DNA from: Desulfoprunum benzoelyticum | GTDB taxonomy: Bacteria; Desulfobacterota; Desulfobulbia; Desulfobulbales; Desulfocapsaceae | DNA length: 44,681 nt | Direction: 5' to 3' | NCBI RefSeq assembly: GCF_014201505.1 | Contig: NZ_JACHEO010000026.1 | Coordinates: 1-44,681 of the forward strand | Shown: positions 26,157 to 34,862 of the stretch, piece by piece | How positions within the stretch are numbered: position 1 is the first letter of the stretch | Layout of the letters: each line of letters opens with the position of its first letter | Notes under the pieces: model-generated | Told to the model about the DNA's origin: nothing | The model's database searches: none | The model's input: the letters and a program-made list of their open reading frames with translations, nothing else | Position numbers and translations under genes: made by a program

Positions 26157-27026
26157 TTAGCCGGCAATCTCCTGGAGCGCACGATGAATCGCATCCTTGA
26201 GTACTTCGAAGCTGTACGGTTTGCGAAGGAAGGCCTGGGGAAGATCAGGATGGCCGCCCTCCATGACCTGCTCCTCTCCATATCCGCTGATCAGGATCAC
26301 GGCAATGCCGGGATCGATCCGGCGCAGAGCGCTCAAAGTCTCCCAGCCGTTCATCCCCGGCATGTACACGTCGCTCAGTACCAGGCAGATCTCATTCTGA
26401 TGCTGACGAAAGATATCCATCGCCTGTATGCCGTCGCCGGCACTGAGGACTGTGAATCCCAGCCTCACCAGCATCATGGTGGTGATATCGACGATGATGT
26501 CATCGTCATCCACCAGCAGGATCTTCCCGGCCGGCCGGTCTTCCGTGGTGCAGGTCCCATTCGTTGACCGATCGGCATCTCCCTCCGCTGCCACCGGCAA
26601 AAAGACGCGATACCGACTGCCGTGACCGGGGGAACTGTCGACCGCGACCACGCCGCTGCGCGCCTGCACGAGGCCCAGGACCTCGTGGAGCCGCGGTCCC
26701 GTCAGGTCCACCAGCCCATTGCGCCCGATGCGTCGGATCTCTTCCCGGGGTCGGCCGAACATCTCAGAGGCGGCCGGATTGGCGTCGAGGATGGTGCCGT
26801 CCGGACTGGTCGACAGTATCGCCTCGTTCGAATAGTTGAACAGGGCCCGATAACTCACTTCAGACCCGGACGCTTCAGACTGCGGCCGTTCATATCCCCT
26901 GTTTTCGTGGCCAGCCGATATCTGTTCCAGTTCCTGAATCCGCTGCCTCAGGTCATCATTTTCCGCAATCAGCACCTGTCTGGTTTTGTGTTCATCCTTC
27001 ATGCCGTGTCCATACCGTGTCGTCAT
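26157..27026 (-). CDS. PAS-receiver protein, apparently a hybrid kinase lacking its kinase core
   Basis: 289 residues. A short coiled coil (about 15-40), one PAS domain (about 57-112, SYRALFNYSNEAILSTSPDG), then a stretch reading VLGLVQARSGVVAVDSSPGHG and FLPV (117-145), which is the very end of a HATPase domain, and a full receiver domain (about 167-285; D174-D176 pocket, D219 in LSDVYMPGMNGW, K269). The HisKA domain, N-box and ATP lid are all missing, so it cannot phosphorylate itself. This looks like an in-frame internal deletion of a PAS-HisKA-HATPase-receiver protein. The start (27026 or 27002) is uncertain for lack of a ribosome-binding site. Confidence 0.8.
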   Translation of the reverse strand: MTTRYGHGMKDEHKTRQVLIAENDDLRQRIQELEQISAGHENRGYERPQSEASGSEVSYRALFNYSNEAILSTSPDGTILDANPAASEMFGRPREEIRRIGRNGLVDLTGPRLHEVLGLVQARSGVVAVDSSPGHGSRYRVFLPVAAEGDADRSTNGTCTTEDRPAGKILLVDDDDIIVDITTMMLVRLGFTVLSAGDGIQAMDIFRQHQNEICLVLSDVYMPGMNGWETLSALRRIDPGIAVILISGYGEEQVMEGGHPDLPQAFLRKPYSFEVLKDAIHRALQEIAG

Positions 27027-27246
27027 CGGGAACGGAGGTCGACAAAGATTGCCTTCCTGAGCGAAGCCCAAGGAATCCACATTCCGCAACCTGTTTAAGC
27101 TACTCTTTCAAGACGAATTTTGCATTTTTTTTGTGCCGTTGCCCCTGGTTTGGGGACCGGACCGATCAGCACTCGGACAGCACCGAGGCCCCTGGAACCA
27201 CAGTTGTCGACCTGCGGCCGCGCCTCCCTCCCCCGTGCCGCTGTCA

Positions 27247-29649
27247 TTACTTCCTTTTGTGCTCCATTGTCAGACAGGCCCGGCGGTAGGCCTGCAGGGT
27301 GCTCTGGGCCAGGCCCAGCACACTGCCGCGTGTGTACACGCCCTTGACGTTGACACGGCCCGCCGGCACCCCGGCCAGGAGTTCGAGACCATCGATGACG
27401 TGGCCGATCGTGTGAATATGGAACCGACCCTGGGCCACCGCCTCGACGACCCGGTGATCAAGCATCAGGTGACGGCGGTTGCGATCCGGAATCAGTACCC
27501 CCTGGCCGCCTTCCAGGCCGGCGGCGGCACAGATGTCGAAAAACCCTTCGATCTTCTCGTTGATGCCGCCCACCGGCAGGACCTCGCCGTGCTGGTTGAG
27601 CGCCCCGGTCACCGCGATGCCCTGCCTCAGCGGGAGACCGGACAGAGACGAGAGCAAGACATACAGTTCGGCGCAGGAGGCGGAATCGCCTTCAACGCCG
27701 CTGTACTCCTGCTCGAAGACGATGGAGGCGTTGAACGCCAGAGGGGCGTTGCGGGTGAACAGCGCGGCGAGATAATGATGGAGGATGAGGACCCCCTTGT
27801 CGTGAATCGGGCCGGACATATTGACCTCCCGTTCGATGTTGATCAGTCCTTCCTCGCCGGCATAGGTCCGGGCCGAGACACGCACCGGAAAACCGAAGCG
27901 GTGATCCCCCAGGTCGACGACGGTCAGACCGTTGAGCTGGCCGACCGACTCGCCCTGCAGGGCGATGAGCACATCGCCCTCGGCGATCGATTCCCGCAAC
28001 CGCTGTTCGGGATAGTCGTGCCGCTGCCTCCGTGCGGCGAGGGCCATGTCGACATCGACCGCCGCCACCAGGTCGCCGGCCCGGGTTTGGCACAGCGCCG
28101 CGCTCTCCAGTATCAAAGCCTCGGTGTGCCCGAATATCGCACTCTGGCGCGACTTGTCCTCGGCCTCGCGATGCCCCTGCTCCAGCAGCCGGGACACCGC
28201 GGCGGCGGAGAAATGGGGCAGTCCCAGGAGCTTGCAGGTATGGGCGACGAAGATCGCCGAGGCGCGGCGGGTGGCGTCGCTCGCCGCAAATCTCTCGGCA
28301 AAGTCGACCTTGACGCGGAAGCGACGGGCAAATTCGGGATCGCCCTCCTGCAGTTCGTAATACAGATCACGCGAGCCGATGAGGATGATCTTGACATCGA
28401 CATCGACTGCCTCGGGTTCAAGTGAAACCGCAGCAATCGGCGCGAAGGCGGTGCCTGGTTCCTCGATCTGGAGACGACCGCTGCGGAGGAAACGGCGCAG
28501 TTTCTCCCAGACCAGGCCGTCCGCCAGCAGGTCGCGCAGGTGCAGCATCAGAAAGCCGCCATCGGCCCTGTGCAGGCTGCCGGCACGAATACGGGAAAAA
28601 TCGGTCACCAGCACGTCATTTTCGGACTGGTACTCGATGCTGCCGAATAGCGACCGGAACAGCGGGTTGTCCTCGACGATCACCGGCGCCCCGCGCAGAC
28701 CATCGTTGTCGACGACCAGGTTGATCCGGTAACGGGTCAACAGTTTGTTCAACATCTCCTTGCGCAGCTCGTCATCGGTCTCGGCGGCCTTGAACAATTC
28801 GAGGTTGTCGAGGATGTCATCTTTGACCTGATGGAGATAGGTATCGAGTCTGGCCGAATCCTGGTTCGTCTTGTTCAGGGCGGTGCGAATTCGACGCAGT
28901 TCACGGTCGAGCAGCGGCTTGACCTCCTTGCGGGCCAACGAAGCGAGCGAATCGACCATCACCCGCTCCAGCGGCCGGGTCAACTCCATATAGCGGTTGA
29001 TTTCGGCGATCAGCTCCTGCTCGGCCCGATCGATCTCGGCCCGCTGCTCCTTCGGCAGGGCCAGCATCTCGTCTTCGGTCATCGCATGCCCTTCCCTGCC
29101 CCGCAACGTGAAGAGCAGATGACCGGACTCCCGGTGCATCGTAAAATTCCGGGCTTCGCCGAAGGCATCGAGTTCGGCGTAGGCCCTGGATTCTTCCTCC
29201 TTGTAGGATTTGGCGATACGCTCGCTCTCGACCTTGAAGTGCGGGCCGTCCAGTTGCTGCGGGATATCCGCCAGCAGGGTATTCATCATCCGCGCCATAT
29301 GCTGACGGAGCAGACGCCCCTGACCGCTCGGCAGGCGAAGGGCACGGGGACGTTCCGGGGCATCGAAATTGTACAGATAACAGAGATCCGGCGGGGTGGC
29401 GCGGTTCGAGGCGGCGACCTGCATGGCCTGTCGCAGCAGCGACGAGCGGCCGCTGCCGGCCTCGCCCAGAACGAAGAGGTTGTAATCGGCCTGATCCATC
29501 CCCAGGCCGAAGCGTACGGCGGTTTCCGCCCGTTCCTGCCCGATCCAGGACAGGGGATGGTGAAGCAGTTCCGAGGTGTCGGCAAATCCCAGCGTGTCGG
29601 GATCGACGGTGAGACGCAGCTGGTCAACGGTCAGTTTCGTGATCGGCAT
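27247..29649 (-). CDS. Lon-like ATP-dependent protease (LonB/YcbZ-type)
   Basis: 800 residues. The ATPase part has a divergent Walker A GEAGSGRSSLL near residue 67, with Arg replacing Lys, a long helical insertion (about 150-290), and a Walker B-like region with GGFLMLHLRDLL near 372. The C-terminal protease domain has S656 in VEGDSAS and K699 in GGINEKIEGFF, exactly 43 residues apart as in the Lon Ser-Lys dyad. It lacks the Lon N-terminal substrate domain. The role is protein quality control in the cytoplasm. It is upstream of the PAS-receiver gene on the same strand, 220 bp away. Confidence 0.92.
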   Translation of the reverse strand: MPITKLTVDQLRLTVDPDTLGFADTSELLHHPLSWIGQERAETAVRFGLGMDQADYNLFVLGEAGSGRSSLLRQAMQVAASNRATPPDLCYLYNFDAPERPRALRLPSGQGRLLRQHMARMMNTLLADIPQQLDGPHFKVESERIAKSYKEEESRAYAELDAFGEARNFTMHRESGHLLFTLRGREGHAMTEDEMLALPKEQRAEIDRAEQELIAEINRYMELTRPLERVMVDSLASLARKEVKPLLDRELRRIRTALNKTNQDSARLDTYLHQVKDDILDNLELFKAAETDDELRKEMLNKLLTRYRINLVVDNDGLRGAPVIVEDNPLFRSLFGSIEYQSENDVLVTDFSRIRAGSLHRADGGFLMLHLRDLLADGLVWEKLRRFLRSGRLQIEEPGTAFAPIAAVSLEPEAVDVDVKIILIGSRDLYYELQEGDPEFARRFRVKVDFAERFAASDATRRASAIFVAHTCKLLGLPHFSAAAVSRLLEQGHREAEDKSRQSAIFGHTEALILESAALCQTRAGDLVAAVDVDMALAARRQRHDYPEQRLRESIAEGDVLIALQGESVGQLNGLTVVDLGDHRFGFPVRVSARTYAGEEGLINIEREVNMSGPIHDKGVLILHHYLAALFTRNAPLAFNASIVFEQEYSGVEGDSASCAELYVLLSSLSGLPLRQGIAVTGALNQHGEVLPVGGINEKIEGFFDICAAAGLEGGQGVLIPDRNRRHLMLDHRVVEAVAQGRFHIHTIGHVIDGLELLAGVPAGRVNVKGVYTRGSVLGLAQSTLQAYRRACLTMEHKRK

Positions 29650-29925
29650 GGAAGAGAGAGCGAGGAAAACCTGAGGTTATGGGTGGGTCCGAAGAGGGCT
29701 GATCTTCGGGAATTTCATGAAGCAGTGACGGCAGGACCCGGGCCCCGGAGGCCCCGATCGGACGGCCGAGGGCGAGGCTGCCGCCGGGACCTTTTGTCAC
29801 ACGACCGAATCGAAAGGAAAAAATACCCGGCAACCGCGATTGTAGCCAGTTCGTTCCGGCATGGGAACCGATAATTGCATGGAGTGTGGCATCCAGGAAT
29901 GATCGCCGAAGACCGCCAGGCGGGA

Positions 29926-30987
29926 TTATCGGGCCCGGCCGTACTGTTTCGGCCACCCCGTCTCGGCACCCAGGGCCTTGGCGGCATGCAGCGGCCAGTA
30001 GGGATCGCGGAGCATCTGCCGCCCCAGGAGCACCGCATCGGCCTGACCGGTCGCCACGATCTGTTCGGCCTGGGCCGGGTCGGTGATGCAGCCGACCGCG
30101 CCGCTGGCGATTCCGGCCTCGGCCCGAATCCTGGCCGCAAAGGGGACCTGAAAGCCGGGACCGAACGGAATCGTCTCATTGGGGACGGCAAAGCCGGAGG
30201 AACAATCGATGAGGTCAACCCCGATCTCTTTCAACTGGAGGGCCAGGAGCACCGATTGATCAAGATCCCATCCCCCCGCTACCCAATCGGTCGCTGAGAT
30301 GCGGACGAAAACCGGCAGATCCTCAGGCCATTCCGCCCGCACCGCACGCGCCGCCCGCAAGGGGAAACGCAGCCGATTGTCGAGACTGCCGCCATAGTCA
30401 TCCCCTCGCCGATTGACCAGGGGGGAAAGAAATTCATGAAGGAGATAGCCGTGCGCCATGTGCAGTTCCACCACCTCGAAACCGGCTGCCAACGCCCGCC
30501 GGGCAGCAGCCTGGAACCGGCTTTCGACCTGGCTCATGTCGTCGAGGGTCAGGGCCCGCGGCACGGGATGCCCGGCGTCAAAGGGAGCGGCACTCGGAGC
30601 CAGCGGTTGCCAGCCGCGCTCATCGATACCCAGCGGTCCGCCCCCCAGCCACGGAGCCGAGCAGGAGGCCTTGCGGCCGGCATGGGCGAGCTGAATCCCC
30701 GGCACCGCCCCCTGGTCCTTGATAAAGCGGGCAATCGCCTTGAATGCCTGAGCCTGGGCATCATTCCAGATCCCGCTGTCATCCGGGCTGATCCGCCCCT
30801 CCGGACTGACCGCGGTGGCCTCCACCATCACCAGTCCGGCGCCGCCGACGGCCCGACTGCCGAGGTGTACGAGATGCCAGTCTCCGGGTACTCCATCGGG
30901 ACTTGAATACTGGCACATCGGAGACACGAAAATCCGGTTGCGAAATGTGATTGAGCGCAGGGTGAGTGGGGAAAAAAGTATGCTCAT
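29926..30987 (-). CDS. NADH:flavin oxidoreductase, old yellow enzyme family (YqjM-like)
   Basis: 353-residue FMN TIM barrel. The YqjM-class Cys is present in SPMCQYS near residue 25, HAGRK near 100, and the substrate-binding pair in ELHMAHGYLLHEFLSP near 175; NRRGDDYGGSLDNR near 190 is the family signature. These enzymes reduce activated C=C bonds of enones and help with oxidative or electrophile stress. The C-terminus (GWPKQYGRA) fits the YqjM group. ATGAGGCC lies just upstream of the ATG. About 276 bp separate it from the Lon-like gene, so it probably has its own transcript. Confidence 0.93.
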   Translation of the reverse strand: MSILFSPLTLRSITFRNRIFVSPMCQYSSPDGVPGDWHLVHLGSRAVGGAGLVMVEATAVSPEGRISPDDSGIWNDAQAQAFKAIARFIKDQGAVPGIQLAHAGRKASCSAPWLGGGPLGIDERGWQPLAPSAAPFDAGHPVPRALTLDDMSQVESRFQAAARRALAAGFEVVELHMAHGYLLHEFLSPLVNRRGDDYGGSLDNRLRFPLRAARAVRAEWPEDLPVFVRISATDWVAGGWDLDQSVLLALQLKEIGVDLIDCSSGFAVPNETIPFGPGFQVPFAARIRAEAGIASGAVGCITDPAQAEQIVATGQADAVLLGRQMLRDPYWPLHAAKALGAETGWPKQYGRAR

Positions 30988-31284
30988 GGGTTGGCCTCAT
31001 TGCAAAAGGTGGATGCCGGGACAGGGGAACGGCGGCCTGTCCAAAATATTCGAAAAACTCCGGAAGAACCAACTCCCCGCAACATCCTGCAACTCTTTGG
31101 GGACACCACAACGCCATATCGATGCCGAACGCCGGGAATGTCTTGCAAAACGGGATACAATGGAGGATGCTCCCGGGAAGGGAGAACCGATTTCCGGGTT
31201 TCGCCCTCATCAAGTGTCGCCTTCCACGTTATCATCTGAGTCAGAAACCCACTTGGCCGTCAACCCAATTTTCTACAAAAAAAC

Positions 31285-31674
31285 ATGACTGGCAGCCATC
31301 CAAAAATGAACCCGGGAGAATTCAACCGCCTTGTCGAACAGGCGATCGCCCGCATTCCCCTGGAAATCCGCCGTTATCTCGACAATATCCTGATCTCGGT
31401 GCAACGGCGCCCGGACCGGCAACTGCTGGCGGAAATGGGGCTTGCCCCGGATGAAGAGTTGTTCGGCATTTTTACCGGCGTCCCCCTGACCGAACGCAGC
31501 CCGGCCGACCCTCCTCTCTATCCCGACACCATCCATATCTATCAGGAACCTCTCGAGGCCTACTGTCGCAGCCGCGAAGAGCTGATCGAGGAGATCGAAA
31601 TCACCGTTGTCCACGAGATCGCCCATTACATGGGATTTGACGAAGACGACCTGGTTGCCCTGGGCTACGGCTAG
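31285..31674 (+). CDS. Small zincin-like metallopeptidase family protein
   Basis: 129 residues. The motif HEIAHYMGFDED (H110, E111, H114, D119) is the HEXXHXXGXX(D/E) zinc site of the small bacterial minigluzincin family (PF06262), at the usual C-terminal position. The N-terminal FNRLVEQAIARIPLEIRRYLDNILISV segment and the GIFTGVPLTER loop fit the family. Substrates are unknown. ATG at 31285 or 31306; neither has a clear ribosome-binding site. The 297-bp gap upstream (30988-31284) holds no recognised element. Confidence 0.88.
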   Translation: MTGSHPKMNPGEFNRLVEQAIARIPLEIRRYLDNILISVQRRPDRQLLAEMGLAPDEELFGIFTGVPLTERSPADPPLYPDTIHIYQEPLEAYCRSREELIEEIEITVVHEIAHYMGFDEDDLVALGYG

Positions 31675-32020
31675 ACGCCCACATTCACCGGAGAATCGCC
31701 GCCGCCGGCTGGAAAGGCGGACGGCAACCGTTGAAGACTGGGATCATTGCTCACTGGTGGTTGCAAAAGCGGCACCGTCGTGTGGACTCGAATAAAGGAA
31801 ACGGCACGCTATGAACTGTATTGGTTTCGACGCCGCCAGGCATTGCCTGGGGTTGCAGAACTTCGATGCCGGAGGAAGCCTTGCCGATCTTAGGCCTTGT
31901 CAAGTTCAAGCGGGACGATCGATGATCGTTAATGATCGGAGTACGAGGCCGGCAGATCTATCGCGAATGTGGATCGGACTGCATCGGCACCTGTTTTCAG
32001 GGGCATGCAGCCAACTCACC
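31675..32020. other. Intergenic region without a supported gene
   Basis: A plus-strand frame starting at 31811 after AAAGGAAAC is open for 144 codons but shows no recognisable motif and overlaps the cold-shock gene antisense, so it is not called. GATCG occurs repeatedly around 31915-31950. Base composition falls here toward the AT-richer patch that follows. Confidence 0.4.
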
Positions 32021-32284
32021 TCAGGTCATAACGCCAAAGTGGAATGGTTTAGGGCCACGATTTCTATTGTTTTGACCATCGGGATTCTTGTGATTCGACA
32101 GCCTGACCTTTCTGGCAACCAAAACCTGTTTTTCAATGTGACATTCGAACTCGACTGTAACGCCGACCTTCAAAAACTGACAATCGACAAGATCGGCCTT
32201 GCGCACCAGAATATCGGGACCGCCTTTATTGTCGAGAAACCCTGAGTCTTTGTCACGGAACCATTTTTTCACTACTGTTTGCAA
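32021..32284 (-). CDS. Cold-shock-domain protein (divergent)
   Basis: 87 residues. Residues 4-65 follow the cold-shock fold: VKKWFRDKDSGFLDNKGGPD matches the KWFNxxKGFGFI RNP1 region, ILVRKADL the RNP2 region, then VGVTVEFECHIEKQVLVARKV. One aromatic of RNP1 is replaced, and a basic Asn/Arg-rich tail of about 20 residues is added. Expected to bind single-stranded RNA. It probably starts at TTG 32284, which has AAAGGTGA at proper distance; no ATG is available. It is the last of a set of small minus-strand genes. Confidence 0.75.
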   Translation of the reverse strand: MQTVVKKWFRDKDSGFLDNKGGPDILVRKADLVDCQFLKVGVTVEFECHIEKQVLVARKVRLSNHKNPDGQNNRNRGPKPFHFGVMT

Positions 32285-32440
32285 AAAATCACCTTTACTT
32301 TATCATTTCGTCATCTTTCGAGCAGGACCATTCCCAGCACGGTGTGCCGCACCACCAACCGCCCGCGAAACAATCATTCCCGTTCGTGATCGCATCATCG
32401 ACCATTGCAGTGAGAATCTGCCATGATATCCGGCAACCGC

Positions 32441-32629
32441 TCATTTGATTCCTTTGCCATTGCCATTGACTTTCAAGAGATATTTCGCCCCCTTGGCTAT
32501 TGACAATTCGTTTTTTCCTTCAAAAACAACCTTGATTGTCCCGCACTTGTCTACCTCGAGGACTTTTCCGATACCCCATTCCGCCTTTTTATTGTGTCTA
32601 ACGTTTTCACCTTTGGAAAAAATCGCCAT
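32441..32629 (-). CDS. DUF3553 small protein
   Basis: 62 residues. The pattern FSKGENVRHNKKAEWGIGKV, then IKVVFEGK and AKYLLKV, matches the DUF3553 domain: a small beta-barrel resembling the CarD/TRCF RNA-polymerase-interacting or UvrD C-terminal fold. A role in transcription-repair contact is possible but not established. AAGAGGGAG precedes the ATG at 32629. Lower GC than the flanking 30-kb region. Confidence 0.8.
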   Translation of the reverse strand: MAIFSKGENVRHNKKAEWGIGKVLEVDKCGTIKVVFEGKNELSIAKGAKYLLKVNGNGKGIK

Positions 32630-32753
32630 AATTGCTCCCTCTTAAAATAAATGTTATGAAACTGGTATATTATACTGCGTCTTCATTTGACGAAGTCTCT
32701 GTTTGCTTCTCCAGAAAAATACATGGCAACGATTGAGAGCAGTGGACGGTCTA

Positions 32754-32915
32754 TCAACTCTCCGACTCGGGGATGGTCTCTTCCTCGCCCCCATCCTCAT
32801 TCTCCCCCGGCGGCGGTTTATTCTTTTCTCGCTTCCGTTGTTGTTTTTCTGTTTTCTTTTTCTTTCTTTCCAATTCCTTCTGGCGTTTTTCAAACGAAAA
32901 ATTGCTTCTTGACAA
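32754..32915 (-). CDS. Small charged protein, 53 residues, TTG start
   Basis: Too short for simple gene finders. The frame begins at TTG 32915 after AAAGGT at 7 bp and reads MSRSNFSFEKRQKELERKKK, continuing through a Lys/Arg/Gln helix into an acidic Pro/Glu tail (PPPGENEDGGEEETIPESES). The opening SFEKRQKELERK resembles a family of short basic proteins I recall from Geobacter-type genomes, often near cold-shock genes. It is likely an RNA- or ribosome-associated helix; function unknown. The +1 frame on the same strand is also open but has an unnatural Arg-rich composition. Confidence 0.55.
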   Translation of the reverse strand: MSRSNFSFEKRQKELERKKKKTEKQQRKREKNKPPPGENEDGGEEETIPESES

Positions 32916-33094
32916 TGGGAGACCTTTTTTTAAATTTTATCCGTCAGGCTGGCGCCGCTAACAAACCACGGCGTGACTATTCGAAAATCAAGAGCTGAAT
33001 GACGACAATCGACGCTCTCGGGAGGGAACGACGTTCCCCGACCAACTCCGAAAGGGGGAACGATGAAACTGCACGAACATGATTCCAGGGCGGA

Positions 33095-33274
33095 TCAAAC
33101 TTCTTCTTCCTGGAGTTTGATCATAATCTGGCGACATTGATTTTCCGCATCCATGGCATTCTTGGCCACGACCGTCTGCAACGACCGAGTATGCAGGTTG
33201 AGCAATTCATAGCGGTCGTCACCGATATATTCCAGGAGCCAATCCTTCCATTGATGGACTGTTCTTCTGCGCAT
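33095..33274 (-). CDS. Small protein of unknown function, 59 residues
   Basis: ATG at 33274 is preceded by CCGGAGA at 9 bp. The product begins MRRRTVHQWKDWLLEYIGDD, continues RYELLNLHTRSLQTVVAKNAMDAENQ and ends MIKLQEEEV; helical, amphipathic, with a single Cys. The composition is natural and the ribosome-binding site is good, unlike a longer overlapping frame on the same strand. No family recognised. A 9-bp inverted repeat (33093-33101 with 33114-33122) straddles its stop codon and may act as terminator. It is divergent from the selenoprotein gene. Confidence 0.6.
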   Translation of the reverse strand: MRRRTVHQWKDWLLEYIGDDRYELLNLHTRSLQTVVAKNAMDAENQCRQIMIKLQEEEV

Positions 33275-33503
33275 ATTTTATTTTCTCCGGAGTAAAAGTA
33301 TTTCTTCAACAACATACCCTGGAAATGAGATAATAGATAAGGGATTTTTCCCCGACGTCGATATTCGGCAACATTCAGGACCAAGCAAGCGATAGAATTG
33401 ATTGTCAGGCGGAACCGCGATGATGGAGCCCGGGCAAGGACTGGAAGGCCATTCACGATAAGCGGCCTCTGATTTTCCGGAAATTCAACGAAAAGGAAAC
33501 ACC

Positions 33504-34847
33504 ATGCTGATCGTCATAGGCGGCGATGCCGCCGGCATGACCGCCGCGTCGCTGGTCCGCCGACTGCAGCCGGAAACCGGCATCACGGTTTTTGAACGCG
33601 GGCCGTACACCTCGTTTGCAGCCTGAGGCATTCCCTACTATGTCGCCGGTCTGGTCGACAGGGAAGAGGCGCTCATCGCCAGAACGCCGCAATCGTTCCG
33701 TGACAAACACAATATCAATGTCCATATCAGGCACGAGGTCACCGGCATCGATCCGGCAAGGCAACGGGTCCTGGTGAAGGACCTGACCTCCGCGACCGAA
33801 CGTTGGGAGCCTTACGATCAGCTGCTCCTCGCCACCGGGGCCAGACCGTTCCGACCTCCTCTCGAAGGCATCGACAGTCGCAATATCTACGACGTCCACA
33901 ACCTCGTCAACGGTACGCAGCTCAAGCGGGCGCTTGCCGAGCAGCAGCCGAGGTCGGCGGTCATCATCGGCGGCGGCTATCTCGGTCTGGAGATGGCCGA
34001 AGCCCTGCACATGCGCGGCCTGAACGTCACCATGATCCAGCGCAGCGCCCAGGTGATGTCGACCCTCGATCCGGACATGGGCGGTCGTCTCAACCGGGCC
34101 TTGCTTCATCACGGTATCGATCTCCGGGTCAACGAAACGGTACAGGGCTTTGAACACAAGGCAGGGCTGGCCGTTGCCGTCGCCACCGACAAACAGACCA
34201 TTCCCGCCGACCTGATCATCCTCGGACTGGGAGTCGTACCCAACAGTCAATTGGCGAAGGATGCCGGCATTCCGCTCGGCCCGAAAGAAAGCATCAAGGT
34301 CAACGCGATGCAGCAGACCGAAACGGCCAATATCTGGGCGGCAGGGGATTGCGCCCAGTCCTTCCACCTTGTCAGCCGTCGGCCGGTGCATATCGCCTTG
34401 GGCACCATCGCCAACAAACAGGGGCGGATCGCCGGCATGAATCTGGGGGGCCGGCCCGCCGCCTTCCCCGGCGTGGTCGGGACTGCGATCACGAAATTCA
34501 TGGACACCGAGTGCGCCCGGACCGGGCTGAACGAGAGGGAGATCGAGGCACTGGGACTGGAGTATGCGGTCGGCATGATCGAGGCCCACACCCTGCCCCG
34601 TTATTACCCGGGCTCGGCCCCGATCAGCGTCAAGGTTCTGGCGGAAAAGAGTTCCGCCCGCCTGCTGGGGGTCCAGATCGTCGGCGGCCCCGGATCGGCC
34701 AAACGCATCGATACGGCGGCTACCGCGCTCCATGCCGGTTTTTCGCTGGAGGACCTGCTCTATCTCGATCTCAGTTATGCCCCGCCTTTTGCCGGGGTGT
34801 GGGATCCGATCGTCATCGCCGCCCGCATGGCCCTGAAGAACGGGTAA
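33504..34847 (+). CDS. Selenocysteine-containing CoA-disulfide reductase/NADH oxidase-like flavoprotein
   Basis: 447 residues if the TGA at 33624-33626 is read as selenocysteine 41. N-terminal FAD site VIGGDAAGMTAASLVRR and ERGPYTSFAA, then Sec, then GIPYYVAG: this is exactly the family's S(F/Y)ANCGIPYY redox motif with Cys replaced by Sec. NAD-binding VIIGGGYLGLEMAEAL is near residue 153, the second FAD site TANIWAAGDCAQ near 280, and the dimerisation domain fills the last 110 residues. The frame is intact on both sides of the TGA, and AAAAGGAAAC precedes the ATG. It probably reduces CoA-disulfide, a persulfide or oxygen with NAD(P)H. There is no rhodanese domain. The convergent carboxypeptidase gene ends 15 bp away. 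Confidence 0.88.
33624..33660 (+). promoter_or_regulatory. UGA selenocysteine codon and bacterial SECIS hairpin
   Basis: TGA at 33624-33626. The hairpin at 33641-33660 pairs TGTCGCC with GG-CGACA through a bulged T (33655) and exposes the loop GGTCT, whose GG begins 21 bases after the TGA. The E. coli fdhF SECIS likewise has a bulged U and a GGUC apical loop, so SelB recognition is expected. Confidence 0.82.
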
Positions 34848-34862
34848 AAGAGGCGGTGCACC

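Noticed and set aside
31811..32245. 144-residue plus-strand frame after AAAGGAAAC
   Set aside because: No motif, and its second half is antisense to the cold-shock gene.
32654..32893. 79-residue Arg/Lys-rich minus-strand frame
   Set aside because: Shifted frame of the 53-residue protein; it lacks a ribosome-binding site and reads an unlikely Arg-rich sequence.
33121..33456. 111-residue minus-strand frame
   Set aside because: It overlaps the 59-residue frame at 33095-33274, which has the better ribosome-binding site and a more natural composition.
33453..34733. Long open frame on the minus strand antisense to the selenoprotein
   Set aside because: It lacks motifs and has composition expected of a shadow frame; the plus strand encodes a recognisable flavoprotein.
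33774..34847. Apparent 357-residue truncated NADH oxidase, or a pseudogene with a stop codon at 33624
   Set aside because: Homology and frame continue upstream to ATG 33504, and the stop is a TGA at the redox Cys with a SECIS hairpin; Sec decoding explains it better.
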